NCBI GenBank assembly: GCA_015061115.1
Contig: SUXE01000017.1
Coordinates: 1 to 64,000 of the forward strand
Source of the DNA: Bacteroidales bacterium
Lineage (GTDB): Bacteria > Bacteroidota > Bacteroidia > Bacteroidales > Paludibacteraceae
DNA: 64,000 nt
Reading direction: 5' to 3'
In this document: in pieces, positions 45,601-54,373 of the stretch
Position numbering within the stretch: position 1 is the first letter of the stretch
Layout of the letters: each line of letters opens with the position of its first letter
Notes under the pieces: generated by a model
The model's input: only the letters and a program-made list of their open reading frames with translations
What the model was told of the DNA's origin: nothing
Databases searched by the model: none
Translations under genes and position numbers: made by a program

Positions 45601-47292
45601 ATACGTACACGACACCAGACTCGACACCATCAGACGTGTTGAATCTCCAGAACAAACAGTGTCTTTTGTCGCACTCAATTTAATATTAGGAGTCAACACT
45701 CGAGTGATATATAATGAGTCGTCATATCCACAAGAACGCTCATCTACCACATGAACATAAAACCAACTGCTATTTTCAATTGTTACCTTCGCAGAAGTGT
45801 CATTACTTATTACCGTCTTTGACGAATCCATCCAAGTGATCTTCGAGGTTTGAAAATCAATATTCTGAGCAAACAATTCTATTGTTTCTCCCTTACACAC
45901 AGTGTTGTGACCATCTATAATCACAGTAGGATAATCAGGAACCGTCACATTAAACGAATCTGTTCCAGAACATCCATGCTTGGTCACAGCCGTCAGTTTC
46001 ACCATATAATTACCATACCCTGAATACTTATGACTCGTGTCTTTCTTAACCGAATTGTGTCCATCTCCAAAATCCCAGTTATATTTCCACAACTCATCAT
46101 CTGTCGTATTCAGCGTAGATCTATTCTCAAACTCCACATTACCGCTACAACCAACCGTAGCTTTCATATCCGGTTTCACTGAGACTGGAAGCAATTCTGT
46201 CTCCAATGTTATTGAGCTACAACTTTGCAACTCTCCTCGCATAGTACATGTATACTTAGAATTGGAAGTCATCAATCGGCGGTCTATTTCCACTTCACTG
46301 CTGTCTTTTCCTGTAAACAAGAACATCGGACTTTCATTTCCATCTACCCTCCATTCATAATGAGCAAAACCCTTTGGAGCCTTGATTGTAGCATTCTCTC
46401 CACTACTCTCACAGTTGTTCACATCAAGTTTCAAATCCGTTGTCTCCACATAGAAATATCCGTATGCCTCATGGCCTCCGGCTCCCTCTGGAGGTGTGGG
46501 ATTGAGTGCAGAAGCTTTCGGCACACGCAAACAGTCATGGGTCTGGAATGTGATAGTCACTTCATAACCAACCTTATTTGTCAAATCATAAATTGTTGAT
46601 GTCCAAGGCAAATAAGGATACTCATCCAACGCATTACTTTTTTTAGAATAGACACACGGTTTTGTAGGTTGCTTCAGATATGTGGCTGTCTTATTGGCGG
46701 TTGTAGCAAAAGATGCACATGCCTCAGTAGATACAACACCCGCCGGACTCTTAAACTCAACATTCATTTCGAATTGAGGAATTTGATCTCCCGAGTGTTT
46801 TCCTGAACCATCTGCAGGATCGTGTAACACACATGCGAAATTCAAAATCAAAGCTTTTGATTCTTCCGTAACCACAAACTTATATGTTGCTCTCTCAGCT
46901 GCAGCCTTAGGTGTATTGTTTCCTTCTGTACCCATTGGTTTTCCAATACGTAAGGACATAGCTCCATCAGAAAAAGGATTTTGCATAAACTCATCACAAC
47001 TTATAATAGGATCATATGCCGAAATTGCAGCATCTATAAGTTTGAAACGGTCGTTCTCTCGCGTCACACGACCAGTCCACTCATAAACGCATATACTATC
47101 GGCATCACGATAATAATTTCCAGTTTCCATAGTCCAGCCATTGAAATTCCCATCAGAAAAATCGATGTTTGGAGCTCCCACATCTCTTGCAGAAACCTTA
47201 AAGGAACATAATAAAAATAGTAGCAAGCAAATCACATATCTAAATTTCGCCCGCTTCAGCATCGCTGAATTTTGAATCTCGGTTTTTATCAT
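42700..47292 (-). CDS. Giant SprB-like adhesin with PKD repeats and CHU_C (type B) tail
   Basis: 1530 residues. The signal peptide is residues 13-35 from the first Met (LLLFLLCSFKVSA); Met11 at 47262 is an equally good start. Residues 36-310 are a jellyroll-like N-domain (NIDFSDGNFNGWTMETGN). About 12-13 Ig/PKD-like repeats follow, with recurring C(K/P)G and YxWxxG patterns (for example YNWDFGDGHNS, SYKWNTNEVG, YTWTG-like). The end is a gliding-motility-type CTD (WAPEAFTPNGDEKNDGF, FSYIIYNRLGEIMYEGR, DTWDGKWNGKECPWGVYGWVYKY). Type B tails are exported by T9SS with a PorP/SprF partner, here the next gene. The function is probably adhesion to fibre or surfaces; gliding is not implied. Confidence 0.9.
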   Translation of the reverse strand: MIKTEIQNSAMLKRAKFRYVICLLLFLLCSFKVSARDVGAPNIDFSDGNFNGWTMETGNYYRDADSICVYEWTGRVTRENDRFKLIDAAISAYDPIISCDEFMQNPFSDGAMSLRIGKPMGTEGNNTPKAAAERATYKFVVTEESKALILNFACVLHDPADGSGKHSGDQIPQFEMNVEFKSPAGVVSTEACASFATTANKTATYLKQPTKPCVYSKKSNALDEYPYLPWTSTIYDLTNKVGYEVTITFQTHDCLRVPKASALNPTPPEGAGGHEAYGYFYVETTDLKLDVNNCESSGENATIKAPKGFAHYEWRVDGNESPMFLFTGKDSSEVEIDRRLMTSNSKYTCTMRGELQSCSSITLETELLPVSVKPDMKATVGCSGNVEFENRSTLNTTDDELWKYNWDFGDGHNSVKKDTSHKYSGYGNYMVKLTAVTKHGCSGTDSFNVTVPDYPTVIIDGHNTVCKGETIELFAQNIDFQTSKITWMDSSKTVISNDTSAKVTIENSSWFYVHVVDERSCGYDDSLYITRVLTPNIKLSATKDTVCSGDSTRLMVSSLVSCTYDWEGGISGSRLQVIPTVTQTFKCTAISLNYGCKTEDSIKIHVNPSPIVDLWTPDELCSGERATIYGIGAESYEWDLGSDPVSGQGIVYSGPSMDIMPYSDTSYTVIGYDKYGCRGTASRKVRIKQSPLVQIADKVDEVCPDEQAKVSMLSAQGYTFEWQDGSTNSTLQKKITGNEIWKVKVSLNGCTDSMSVPVYVFQLPLVAILSKDEVCALDTVKLSIVGTPDRVEWVYPPAGSDSVAYDIPDGPTEYQVVGYSKEGCPNPVTKIINVNIPVQVDILAPDSVCVGNKAELAFQGNVESQRWYAGDTYFDFQKETSFLVREPVWIKLESTDKNGCKSKDSTYVDTIARPVIEIVGDFDVCPGEAAKIDAVGAIEYEWHDGVKGAHRAFKINDETMKVTVTGYRKGCVSQASAVLGTLPVPELWVDGDSVVCPGKYTSLKAHGAATYNWGYGLDGESLEVSPSIPTKYTLTGIGDNGCQSTKIVSVSLREVPDVTITGDINVCKDSVATIVASGAMDYSWKHGKQGETLIEKITGETTFEVIGIDSFGCQNTATFTILPVDPPVLSYLGSVEACKGEYVHLRAQGATTFEWYYGNDTVYTPNLDFIPESDMYVKLVGTRLNCSSDMNIFVHQLTPPNVLITGDKIVCPGDKATITASGAHSYKWNTNEVGPTITQYPMLTTTYYVTGTDVNGCTNTVPYELEVYKLPKLDIKLSSVEGCADDGDKVRLSASGAIFYEWSAEPEPEDLSANYNSESMEIAIFADTKFTLTGRDENGCVSTTHKSVTLANRRTFDFSVTPGWIDETNPTVQFSGLSPVEAKWTWQPYSTAQELEGRTMNYRYDTQKVGDSVSVLVRAVDAAGCVYEGVTSLYVWKDIWAPEAFTPNGDEKNDGFRFYGGRYVDEFSYIIYNRLGEIMYEGRGLEDTWDGKWNGKECPWGVYGWVYKYKCKFGNLERDGENRGFVTLVR

Positions 47293-47497
47293 AATGTGTC
47301 CACATTGGGTCCGAAAGGACTAACTAAATACCCTATTAAAAACACTGCATCCAAAATTTGGAATACTTTGCAATACTAATAAAAAAATGTTAAAAAAAAC
47401 AAATAACTAAAAAAAAAACATAAAAATCATTTAAAAATGTACAAAAACAGAGGCTTCAATGTAACAATTTACAAAAAATTACGTTTAAATATTTCTT

Positions 47498-50400
47498 CTA
47501 AAAATCAACATCCAATCCGAATGCGAATGCCGTGCTTCTAGGATATGCGGAATAATCCACGGATGGTGTAGCCGACGTTGCCCTTCTCACATTTACCTCA
47601 GGATCGAAACCGCTGTATTTTGTCCAGCAAAACAGGTTGTTGGCAGATGCATACACACGTGCCTTCGAGAGATTCGCCTTCTTAACCACCTTGCTTGGCA
47701 GCGTATAGCCCAATGTCAACTGCTTCAGACGAAGGAACGAACCGTCTTCAACAGCCCACGAATGGAACACATACCTCGCCATTATCGGCGACCACATTGT
47801 GGCATTGGCATTTATCTGTGCCATCTCCTCAGGCGACGCTAATCCGCCCACACTATTTAAATATGTCCAACATCCTTCCACGTCGGCAGACATATTTCTA
47901 TATGAGTATTTGTTGGTAGTGGAATTTTCAATTTTATTGGCATTATACACGTCTCCTCCATATTTCCAATAGAAATCGGCAGACAAGTCAAAACTCCAGA
48001 TCTTGAAATTCAATCCAAATCCTCCCGTATGCTTCGGCAATGCGTTTCCAATCACAACCTTATCCGACTCATCAATCGTACCGTCGCCATTCTGATCCTT
48101 CAAACGCAATGATCCGGGACGGATAGTGCCAGCCAACAATGTGGCATCAGAGACAATACCTTCCTTTAACTTATATGCACCGTCTTCATACTCAAAATCA
48201 TCCACCGTATACCAGCCATCCGTCTCATATCCGTACATTCTGCCTATGCTCTCCCCCACCTCAAGGATATAATCACCTGTGATCTCCGAACCTGCCCAAC
48301 CAGATGACATCTCCATCTTGTCCGCTCCACCTAAACTTTTGATCTTCGTATCTGCGAAAGCGATATTAAAATCAACGTCGAACTTGAAATTCTTTCTGTT
48401 GACAACACCTACATTCAACGACAACTCCACACCCTTATTCTCTGTCGATCCGACATTCTGCATCATATAAGTGTATCCAGAAGAGTATGGAAGTTTTGTC
48501 TGCAAAAGCAAATCCTCAGTTGTATTGCGATAGATATCAAATGTCAGTTGGATTCGATTGTTTAGCAAGCCAAGATCAAGGCCGATATTGCGAGAAACCG
48601 TTGTCTCCCAAGTAAGATCAGGATTTGGTTTATACTCTCCCGTCTTCAAATATGAAAGATATTCACCATCAATCTCTAGCACTCCGTCGGCATCAGATGG
48701 CGACGAGTAGACCTGCTGGTATAGATTATTGCTGATGCGGTTGTTTCCCGTCGCACCGATACTATATCTCAATTTCGCATTGCTTAAAACTTTTGATACT
48801 GAAGATTGAGCGATAAAATCCTCTTCACTGATTCTCCAGCCAACTGAAGCCGATGGGAAATATCCCCACTGTTTGTCCGACGCAAATTTGCTTGATCTGT
48901 CGGCTCTGTAAGTAGCTGAGAACAAGTATCTTTCCTTAAAAGAATAGTTTGCACGTCCAAAATACGACAAAATCACATCATTAGGCAAGACTGCTGAATT
49001 GGACGGTTGCGGAGTACCAAGACTCATGTTGGCAATACACTGCTCAGCATTCAAATATTCAGGGAAATATCTGCTTTCGCTTTGAATATAGCTTTCTTTC
49101 TTCTTTATAAATTCTTCTCCAACAAGTAATGTTAAAGAATGACGTTTCAGTTTCTGCAAAAGATAAAAATGAGCAGTGTTGGAATTTCTGAAAATGGACT
49201 GACGTAAGTTGAGGACAGATGCCATTGGAGCGTTTCCATTCTTCAATGCCTGCGACGTGCCGACTCCATAACAGCGATCCGTTTCACGGAACAAACCATC
49301 CACACCAATCTGCGAATTCAAATTGAAAAATGAGACGGGAGAAATCGTAACACCCAAATCGCCCTTCACTCCATTCTGAGTTTGCTTACGATAATCAGCG
49401 TTGTTCACCTCGACAGGATTATACGTGCTCGACACAGTCTCAAACTCATCCACGTCTTCAATATTCAAAGGGGAATAAAGGAATGCATTTCTCAAGCGGG
49501 CATCCGTGTTGCTGCCTTCCGTCGAGACTCCCGCACCATTCTGCACCTTATTAAAATATGAGGTTTTCAAATCAAACGACAAATATTTTGACACCTCATG
49601 ATTGATATTCATGCCAAAATTATGTCGACGCGAATTCTGCCCGACAACAATTCCATTGTTATCATTGAAATCGTATGCTATTTTGAATGCTGTTTTGTCG
49701 TTTTTATAAGTCGTGATAACAGACTGATCCATAAAGAAGCCGTTTTCACCAAACAATTGATCCACCCAATCATTCTGCACGACCGACTGGTATTTGGCAA
49801 GTTCATCGTAAGAACCATACACGGAAGTAAATGATTCCAAAGCCTCCTCACTCTTCATCGCAGCCGTCTCATAACAGAATTTCGCATAATCGTATGGCGA
49901 CAACACCTTCAGTCTATTTTTAAATGTACGGAATCCATATTGAGATTTATACGATGTCTTCAACCCATTCTCTTTTGCTCTCTTTGTAGTGACAAGCACA
50001 ACACCGGATGCAGATCGAGCTCCATAAACAGCAGCGGCGGCAGCGTCTTTCAACACATCTATCCTCTCAATGTCGGAAGGAGAAATATTGGAAATATTGT
50101 CGACGGGAAAACCATCCACTATATATAAAGGAGCATTGTTACCGGTGATTGACGTTCCGCCACGTACTGTGATCTCCACCTCACCCATTTCACCACCCTC
50201 ACTCATCGACACATCAACACCTGCAATCTTACCCTGGATCGCATTTTCAACATTGCCATTTTCTCCTTGGATCGACTGAGATGGAGAAAGAGTCGCATTA
50301 GCGCCTGTCAGATCTTTTTTGCGGGCCTCACCATAACCGACAACAACAATCTCATCCACATTATATGAAAAACCGTATGAGGTAGAATCTTCGTTGGTTT

Positions 50401-50521
50401 CAATATTTTGTTCCACCACGTCCTGTTCCTCCGCACATACATCGACACAGAAAGAGATTGCGCCAAAAAGCGACGCAAAAGTCATTACATTCAACTGTAA
50501 AATTGAGCCCTTGAATATCAT
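47498..50521 (-). CDS. SusC/RagA-type TonB-dependent transporter without SusD partner
   Basis: 1007 residues with a signal peptide (about 1-30). The usual SusC N-terminal carboxypeptidase-like domain is missing; an acidic stretch (EEQDVVEQNIETNEDS) leads straight to DEIVVVGYGEARKKDLTGA (the SusC signature) at about residue 55. The plug is at about 55-175 (VENAIQGKIAGVDV, TVRGGTSITGNNAPLYIVDGFPV, RIDVLKDAAAAAVYGARSASGVVLVTTKR). The barrel is at 190-1007, ending AFAFGLDVDF. Neither neighbour is a SusD lipoprotein. It may work with a SusD encoded elsewhere or have become independent. Transcribed alone; no glycoside hydrolase is in the unit. Confidence 0.93.
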   Translation of the reverse strand: MIFKGSILQLNVMTFASLFGAISFCVDVCAEEQDVVEQNIETNEDSTSYGFSYNVDEIVVVGYGEARKKDLTGANATLSPSQSIQGENGNVENAIQGKIAGVDVSMSEGGEMGEVEITVRGGTSITGNNAPLYIVDGFPVDNISNISPSDIERIDVLKDAAAAAVYGARSASGVVLVTTKRAKENGLKTSYKSQYGFRTFKNRLKVLSPYDYAKFCYETAAMKSEEALESFTSVYGSYDELAKYQSVVQNDWVDQLFGENGFFMDQSVITTYKNDKTAFKIAYDFNDNNGIVVGQNSRRHNFGMNINHEVSKYLSFDLKTSYFNKVQNGAGVSTEGSNTDARLRNAFLYSPLNIEDVDEFETVSSTYNPVEVNNADYRKQTQNGVKGDLGVTISPVSFFNLNSQIGVDGLFRETDRCYGVGTSQALKNGNAPMASVLNLRQSIFRNSNTAHFYLLQKLKRHSLTLLVGEEFIKKKESYIQSESRYFPEYLNAEQCIANMSLGTPQPSNSAVLPNDVILSYFGRANYSFKERYLFSATYRADRSSKFASDKQWGYFPSASVGWRISEEDFIAQSSVSKVLSNAKLRYSIGATGNNRISNNLYQQVYSSPSDADGVLEIDGEYLSYLKTGEYKPNPDLTWETTVSRNIGLDLGLLNNRIQLTFDIYRNTTEDLLLQTKLPYSSGYTYMMQNVGSTENKGVELSLNVGVVNRKNFKFDVDFNIAFADTKIKSLGGADKMEMSSGWAGSEITGDYILEVGESIGRMYGYETDGWYTVDDFEYEDGAYKLKEGIVSDATLLAGTIRPGSLRLKDQNGDGTIDESDKVVIGNALPKHTGGFGLNFKIWSFDLSADFYWKYGGDVYNANKIENSTTNKYSYRNMSADVEGCWTYLNSVGGLASPEEMAQINANATMWSPIMARYVFHSWAVEDGSFLRLKQLTLGYTLPSKVVKKANLSKARVYASANNLFCWTKYSGFDPEVNVRRATSATPSVDYSAYPRSTAFAFGLDVDF

Positions 50522-50566
50522 CCTTCTTTCTTAATGTGAATCACTAAAATAGCGAGTGAAACACTA

Positions 50567-50574
50567 CAAAAATA
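50567..50574 (-). promoter_or_regulatory. -7 box TATTTTTG of the SusC-type gene
   Basis: Minus-strand TAnnTTTG, 46 bp before the start. Confidence 0.45.
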
Positions 50575-50643
50575 AGTTTTTTACGCTTACTCTTCAAAAA
50601 CGAAAAGCAAAATATCCCCTAATGAGTTTTTTTTCAAATACTT

Positions 50644-50675
50644 TTTGCAAATAAGACAATCTTTCTCTACTTTTG
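50644..50675 (+). promoter_or_regulatory. Promoter of the HU gene
   Basis: TTTG (50644-50647), 20 bp spacer, TACTTTTG (50668-50675), 25 bp before ATG 50701. Confidence 0.6.
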
Positions 50676-50700
50676 TATCAAATTTTGAAATTTAAGAAAG

Positions 50701-51000
50701 ATGACAAAGGCAGAATTAGTTAATGAGATATCTGTACGCACAGGAATTAGCCGTGAAGATACGCTTATTGTAGTTGAGGGTTTTATGTCGGAGGTTAAGA
50801 GAGCGATGCGTAAAGGTGACAACATTTACTTACGCGGATTCGGTACTTTCCTAGTAAAGACAAGAAAAGAGAAGACTGGTAGAAACATCACTCAAAAGAG
50901 TACAATCATCATCCCTGAGCACAAAATAGCTGCGTTCAAGGCAACAAAGGACTTCATTTACGAGAATGGAGACTACATGAGCGTAGAAGGCAAGAAATAA
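50701..51000 (+). CDS. HU/IHF-family DNA-binding protein
   Basis: 99 residues, the usual size. It is a nucleoid protein that bends DNA as a dimer. The N-terminal helices (MTKAELVNEISVRTG, REDTLIVVEGFMSEVKRAMRKG) and the GFGTFLVKTRKEKTGRNI... arm with Arg/Lys and the conserved IPEHKIAAFKATKDF strand are clear. In the arm, IIIPEHK replaces the commoner IPA motif, which is frequent in Bacteroidetes HU. It is followed 42 bp later by the bS22-like peptide gene. Confidence 0.95.
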   Translation: MTKAELVNEISVRTGISREDTLIVVEGFMSEVKRAMRKGDNIYLRGFGTFLVKTRKEKTGRNITQKSTIIIPEHKIAAFKATKDFIYENGDYMSVEGKK

Positions 51001-51042
51001 GCTGGAAGTGAACTTTAGTAAAAATTATTAATACATTAGATT

Positions 51043-51132
51043 ATGCCAAGCGGTAAGAAGAGAAAAAGACATAAAATGTCTACTCACAAGCGCAAAAAAA
51101 GACTAAAGAAGGATCGTCATAAGAAGAAATAA
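51043..51132 (+). CDS. 29-residue bS22/mS38-like ribosomal peptide (AURKAIP1/COX24 type)
   Basis: An ATG at 51043 opens a 29-codon frame ending TAA 51130-51132. The peptide starts MPSGKKRKRHKMSTHKRKKR and ends LKKDRHKKK: 18 of 29 residues are Lys or Arg. The KKRKRHKMSTHKRKKRLKK pattern matches the AURKAIP1/COX24 domain found in mitochondrial mS38 and in the mycobacterial ribosomal protein bS22. This assignment comes from memory of the families and not from a search. It would bind 16S rRNA in the small subunit. It lies between HU and rng and is likely co-transcribed with HU. Confidence 0.82.
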   Translation: MPSGKKRKRHKMSTHKRKKRLKKDRHKKK

Positions 51133-51162
51133 TCCTTCGCTGTATTTTGCAAAAAGAAAGCT

Positions 51163-51214
51163 AAGAACAAACGTTGATTGCCGTAAAAAGCTCAGTGTTT
51201 GTTCTTTCTTTTTA
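51163..51214 (+). terminator. Terminator after HU and the bS22-like peptide
   Basis: AAGAACAAAC (51163-51172) pairs exactly with GTTTGTTCTT (51197-51206), followed by TCTTTTTA. Confidence 0.75.
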
Positions 51215-51348
51215 TCTAAGACCATGAAGACGGTGCAATCATTTGTTATTCAGAACATTATCTCGTCTAGACATGAATATGGATTTATCATACAGATGTC
51301 TTACAAATATATAAGATTGCATTTAGTCCTCAACAAAAACAATTAAAA

Positions 51349-52977
51349 GTGAATAACGAACTTATTATTGACGTTCAGGAAAACGAAGTAAAGATTGCCC
51401 TCCTTGAGGACAAGAAACTCGCATCCTACCACTCGGAGAACAGAGGAACGGAAAACAAGTACGCCGTGGCCAACATCTATCTGGGCAAGGTAAAGAAACT
51501 AATGCCTGGACTTAACGCCGCCTTCATCGACGTGGGATACGACAAAGGTGCATTTCTCCACTATCAGGACCTAGGCAGAGGCTATCGCTCAACCCAACGA
51601 TTCCTTCGCAACGTCCTTATGGAAGGAACCCGCGCACCTAAAGTGCAGGATGTAGAGCTTGATCCAATCTTGGAAAAGAACGGTGACATCAAGGATGTTC
51701 TTGCTCCAGGACAGGAAATATTGGTGCAGATTGAGAAAGAGCCGATCTCTACGAAAGGTCCACGTCTGACTGCGGAAATCACCATCGCGGGAAGATTCCT
51801 CGTACTTGTTCCATTGTCGGACAAGGTGTTCGTGTCTCAGAAAATCAAGTCGAACGCAGAAAGGAAACGTATCAAGGAGATTCTTTCCAAATGTCTGCCT
51901 AAAAACTTCGGCTGTATCGCGCGTACAATGTCGGAGGGCAAGGAAGAGGCTGATTTCAAAGAAGAACTTGAAGATTTGGTCAACAAATGGGAGAACATGG
52001 TTGCGAACCTCAACAAAGAGGATCTGCCAAAACTTGTGCTCAAAGAGATGGACTCTGTGACTGGTCTGCTCCGCGACACACTCTCTCCTGACTATGACAG
52101 CATCGTCGTCAACGACAAGAATGTCTACAAAGAGGTCATCAGCTACGTAAACCAAATCGCCCCAGAAAAGAAAGATATCGTCCAGTACTACGAGGATGAC
52201 ATTCCGTTGTTTGATTTCTACAAGGTGACCAAACAGATCAAGAGTTCATTCGGCAGAACAGTCGTGTTCAAGAACAGCGCGTATCTGGTGATCGAGCAGA
52301 CAGAAGCTTTGATGGTGATCGACGTGAACAGCGGAAACCGTTCAAAGAGCAGCAACGACCAGGAGACAAACGCACTTGAAGTCAACCTTGCAGCCGCTGA
52401 CGAAATTGCAAGACAATTGCGTCTTCGTGATATCGGAGGTATCGTAGTGATCGACTTCATTGATATGGCCAAGGGAGAAAATCGCGTCGCTCTATACGAC
52501 AGAATGCGTCAGAACATGGCTCGCGACAAAGCCCGCCACAACATCCTGCCATTGAGCAAGTTCTGCTTGATGCAGATCACTCGCCACCGTGTGCGCCCAG
52601 TAACCAATATCAAGACAGAAGAGGTTTGCCCTACTTGCCACGGAACAGGAAAGGCTCAGCCGTCAATCCTGTTTGAACATGAGATCGAAGAGAAGATCCG
52701 TTATGTGAAGGAAGAGAAGAAGATCACAGATTTCACGATTTTCGTGCATCCATACGTCTACACATATTTAAATAGTGGATTCTTCTTCAACAGTTTGAAA
52801 TGGAAGTGGCGCCGCAAATACTGTAAATTCAATCTGCTCAAAAACGAAGATTTCGGTATGCTTCAATATAAGTTTATCGATAAGGATGGAGCAGAAATAA
52901 GCCTAAACCCCGAAAAAGAAGAATTAGCGATAGAAGAAGCTATCGAAGAAAGCCAAGATAAAGGCTCAAAGAAATAA
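51349..52977 (+). CDS. rng: Ribonuclease G (RNase E/G family)
   Basis: 542 residues from a GTG start; no ATG lies in a suitable place, and ELIIDVQENEVKIALLED aligns with the family N-terminus. It is an endoribonuclease for rRNA maturation and mRNA decay. An S1 domain lies at about 38-130 (NIYLGKVKKLMPGLNAAFIDVGYDKGAFLH). The catalytic metal ligands are Asp325 (MVIDVNSGN) and Asp369 (VVIDFIDM). The Zn-link is CPTCHGTG (Cys427, Cys430). The C-terminal scaffold of RNase E is absent. The 216-bp gap before it holds the previous terminator and no clear promoter box. Confidence 0.96.
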   Translation: MNNELIIDVQENEVKIALLEDKKLASYHSENRGTENKYAVANIYLGKVKKLMPGLNAAFIDVGYDKGAFLHYQDLGRGYRSTQRFLRNVLMEGTRAPKVQDVELDPILEKNGDIKDVLAPGQEILVQIEKEPISTKGPRLTAEITIAGRFLVLVPLSDKVFVSQKIKSNAERKRIKEILSKCLPKNFGCIARTMSEGKEEADFKEELEDLVNKWENMVANLNKEDLPKLVLKEMDSVTGLLRDTLSPDYDSIVVNDKNVYKEVISYVNQIAPEKKDIVQYYEDDIPLFDFYKVTKQIKSSFGRTVVFKNSAYLVIEQTEALMVIDVNSGNRSKSSNDQETNALEVNLAAADEIARQLRLRDIGGIVVIDFIDMAKGENRVALYDRMRQNMARDKARHNILPLSKFCLMQITRHRVRPVTNIKTEEVCPTCHGTGKAQPSILFEHEIEEKIRYVKEEKKITDFTIFVHPYVYTYLNSGFFFNSLKWKWRRKYCKFNLLKNEDFGMLQYKFIDKDGAEISLNPEKEELAIEEAIEESQDKGSKK

Positions 52978-52981
52978 TACA

Positions 52982-53010
52982 AAAGGCGGAACAAATGTTC
53001 CGCCTTTTTT
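52982..53010 (+). terminator. Intrinsic terminator of rng
   Basis: Perfect 11-bp stem AAAGGCGGAAC/GTTCCGCCTTT (52982-52992 with 52997-53007) running into T. Confidence 0.9.
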
Positions 53011-53035
53011 CTCATTTGCGATATACAGTCATGTA

Positions 53036-53079
53036 ATAAAAAAACAAAACGGCCAAGGATTTCATCCCCAGTCGTTTTG
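53036..53079 (-). terminator. Terminator of the dapF-dapL operon
   Basis: Minus-strand stem CAAAACG/CGTTTTG (53073-53079 with 53045-53051) with inner pairing GGAT/ATCC, followed by a T run. Confidence 0.75.
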
Positions 53080-53127
53080 CATTATGACACATTTTTAGAA
53101 ATAACATCGTTTACGTATTTCTACAAC

Positions 53128-54348
53128 CTATCCAAGTCTCTTCATGGCTTCGATTGTAGCGTCTTTGTCTCCCAACGCAGAGAATCGTATATATCCTTCT
53201 CCACTGACTCCAAATCCGACACCAGGAGTGGCAACAATATTCTTCTCCTTCAACAAGTAATCAAAGAAACTCCACGAATCCATTCCGTCAGGCGTCTTTG
53301 CCCAAACATACGGACTGTTTTTGCCTCCGAACACAGTATAACCGGCAGCTTCAAGACCATTTCTGATTATCTTGGCATTGGTTATATAATAATCGATCAT
53401 ATCCTTCACCTGTCTCTTTCCTTCCTCACTGTAGACAGCCTCAGCCGCACGCTGGATAACGTATGCAGTGCCATTGAATTTTGTGCACTGGCGACGGTTC
53501 CATAACTTATTCAACTGAACTTTCTCCCCCTTCTCATTTGTTGCCAAAACACTCTTTGGAATGATAGTCAAACCGCATCTCGTGCCTGTGAAACCAGCAG
53601 TCTTTGAGAAACTACGGAATTCAATAGCACATTTCTTTGCACCCTCAATCTCATATATCGAATGAGGCACATCAGCCTCCTGAATGAAAGCCTCGTATGC
53701 AGCGTCGAACAAGATCAAAGCATCGTTAGCTAGAGCATACTTCACCCACTCAGCAAGTTGCGACTTAGTCAATGTTGTGCCAGTAGGATTGTTTGGGAAA
53801 CAGAGATAGATCACATCCACTTTCTCTTTTGGAAGTTCAGGCACAAAACCATTCTCTGCCGTGCATGGAAGATAAACGATCTTGCTCCAACGTCCGTCAG
53901 CAAGCAAATCACCAGCTCTTCCAGCCATCACATTCGTGTCGACATAAACAGGATAAACAGGATCTGTGACAGCCACAATATTTCCCAACCCAAGAATATC
54001 ACCTATATTACCAGTATCACTCTTTGCACCGTCGCTGATGAAAACCTCATCACTTTCAAGAGATACTCCACGAGGTTCAAAATCATTCTTTATAATTGTA
54101 TCAATCAAGAATTTATATCCCTGTTCAGGACCATATCCTCGGAAAGTAGACTGGTTTGCCATCTCATCCACTGCCTTATGCATAGCCTTTATGACCGCGT
54201 CGCACAATGGCAAAGTAACATCGCCAATTCCCATGCGGATAATTTGTGCAGACGGATTAGACTCTTTATATGCAGCCACTCTCTTTGCTATCTCAGAAAA
54301 CAGATAACTGCCTGGCAGTTTCTGAAAATTATCATTAATCGTTACCAT
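53128..54348 (-). CDS. dapL: LL-diaminopimelate aminotransferase
   Basis: 406 residues. A PLP enzyme that turns tetrahydrodipicolinate directly into LL-diaminopimelate, bypassing the succinylase and acetylase routes. Family features: [67 protein letters not shown], and the PLP lysine Lys249 in [14 protein letters not shown]. It is encoded 25 bp after dapF, so the two last shared steps to meso-diaminopimelate are one operon. Asd at 2642 supplies the precursor. Confidence 0.97.
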   Translation of the reverse strand: MVTINDNFQKLPGSYLFSEIAKRVAAYKESNPSAQIIRMGIGDVTLPLCDAVIKAMHKAVDEMANQSTFRGYGPEQGYKFLIDTIIKNDFEPRGVSLESDEVFISDGAKSDTGNIGDILGLGNIVAVTDPVYPVYVDTNVMAGRAGDLLADGRWSKIVYLPCTAENGFVPELPKEKVDVIYLCFPNNPTGTTLTKSQLAEWVKYALANDALILFDAAYEAFIQEADVPHSIYEIEGAKKCAIEFRSFSKTAGFTGTRCGLTIIPKSVLATNEKGEKVQLNKLWNRRQCTKFNGTAYVIQRAAEAVYSEEGKRQVKDMIDYYITNAKIIRNGLEAAGYTVFGGKNSPYVWAKTPDGMDSWSFFDYLLKEKNIVATPGVGFGVSGEGYIRFSALGDKDATIEAMKRLG

Positions 54349-54373
54349 ATACCAACTTATCTGAATTGTATAA

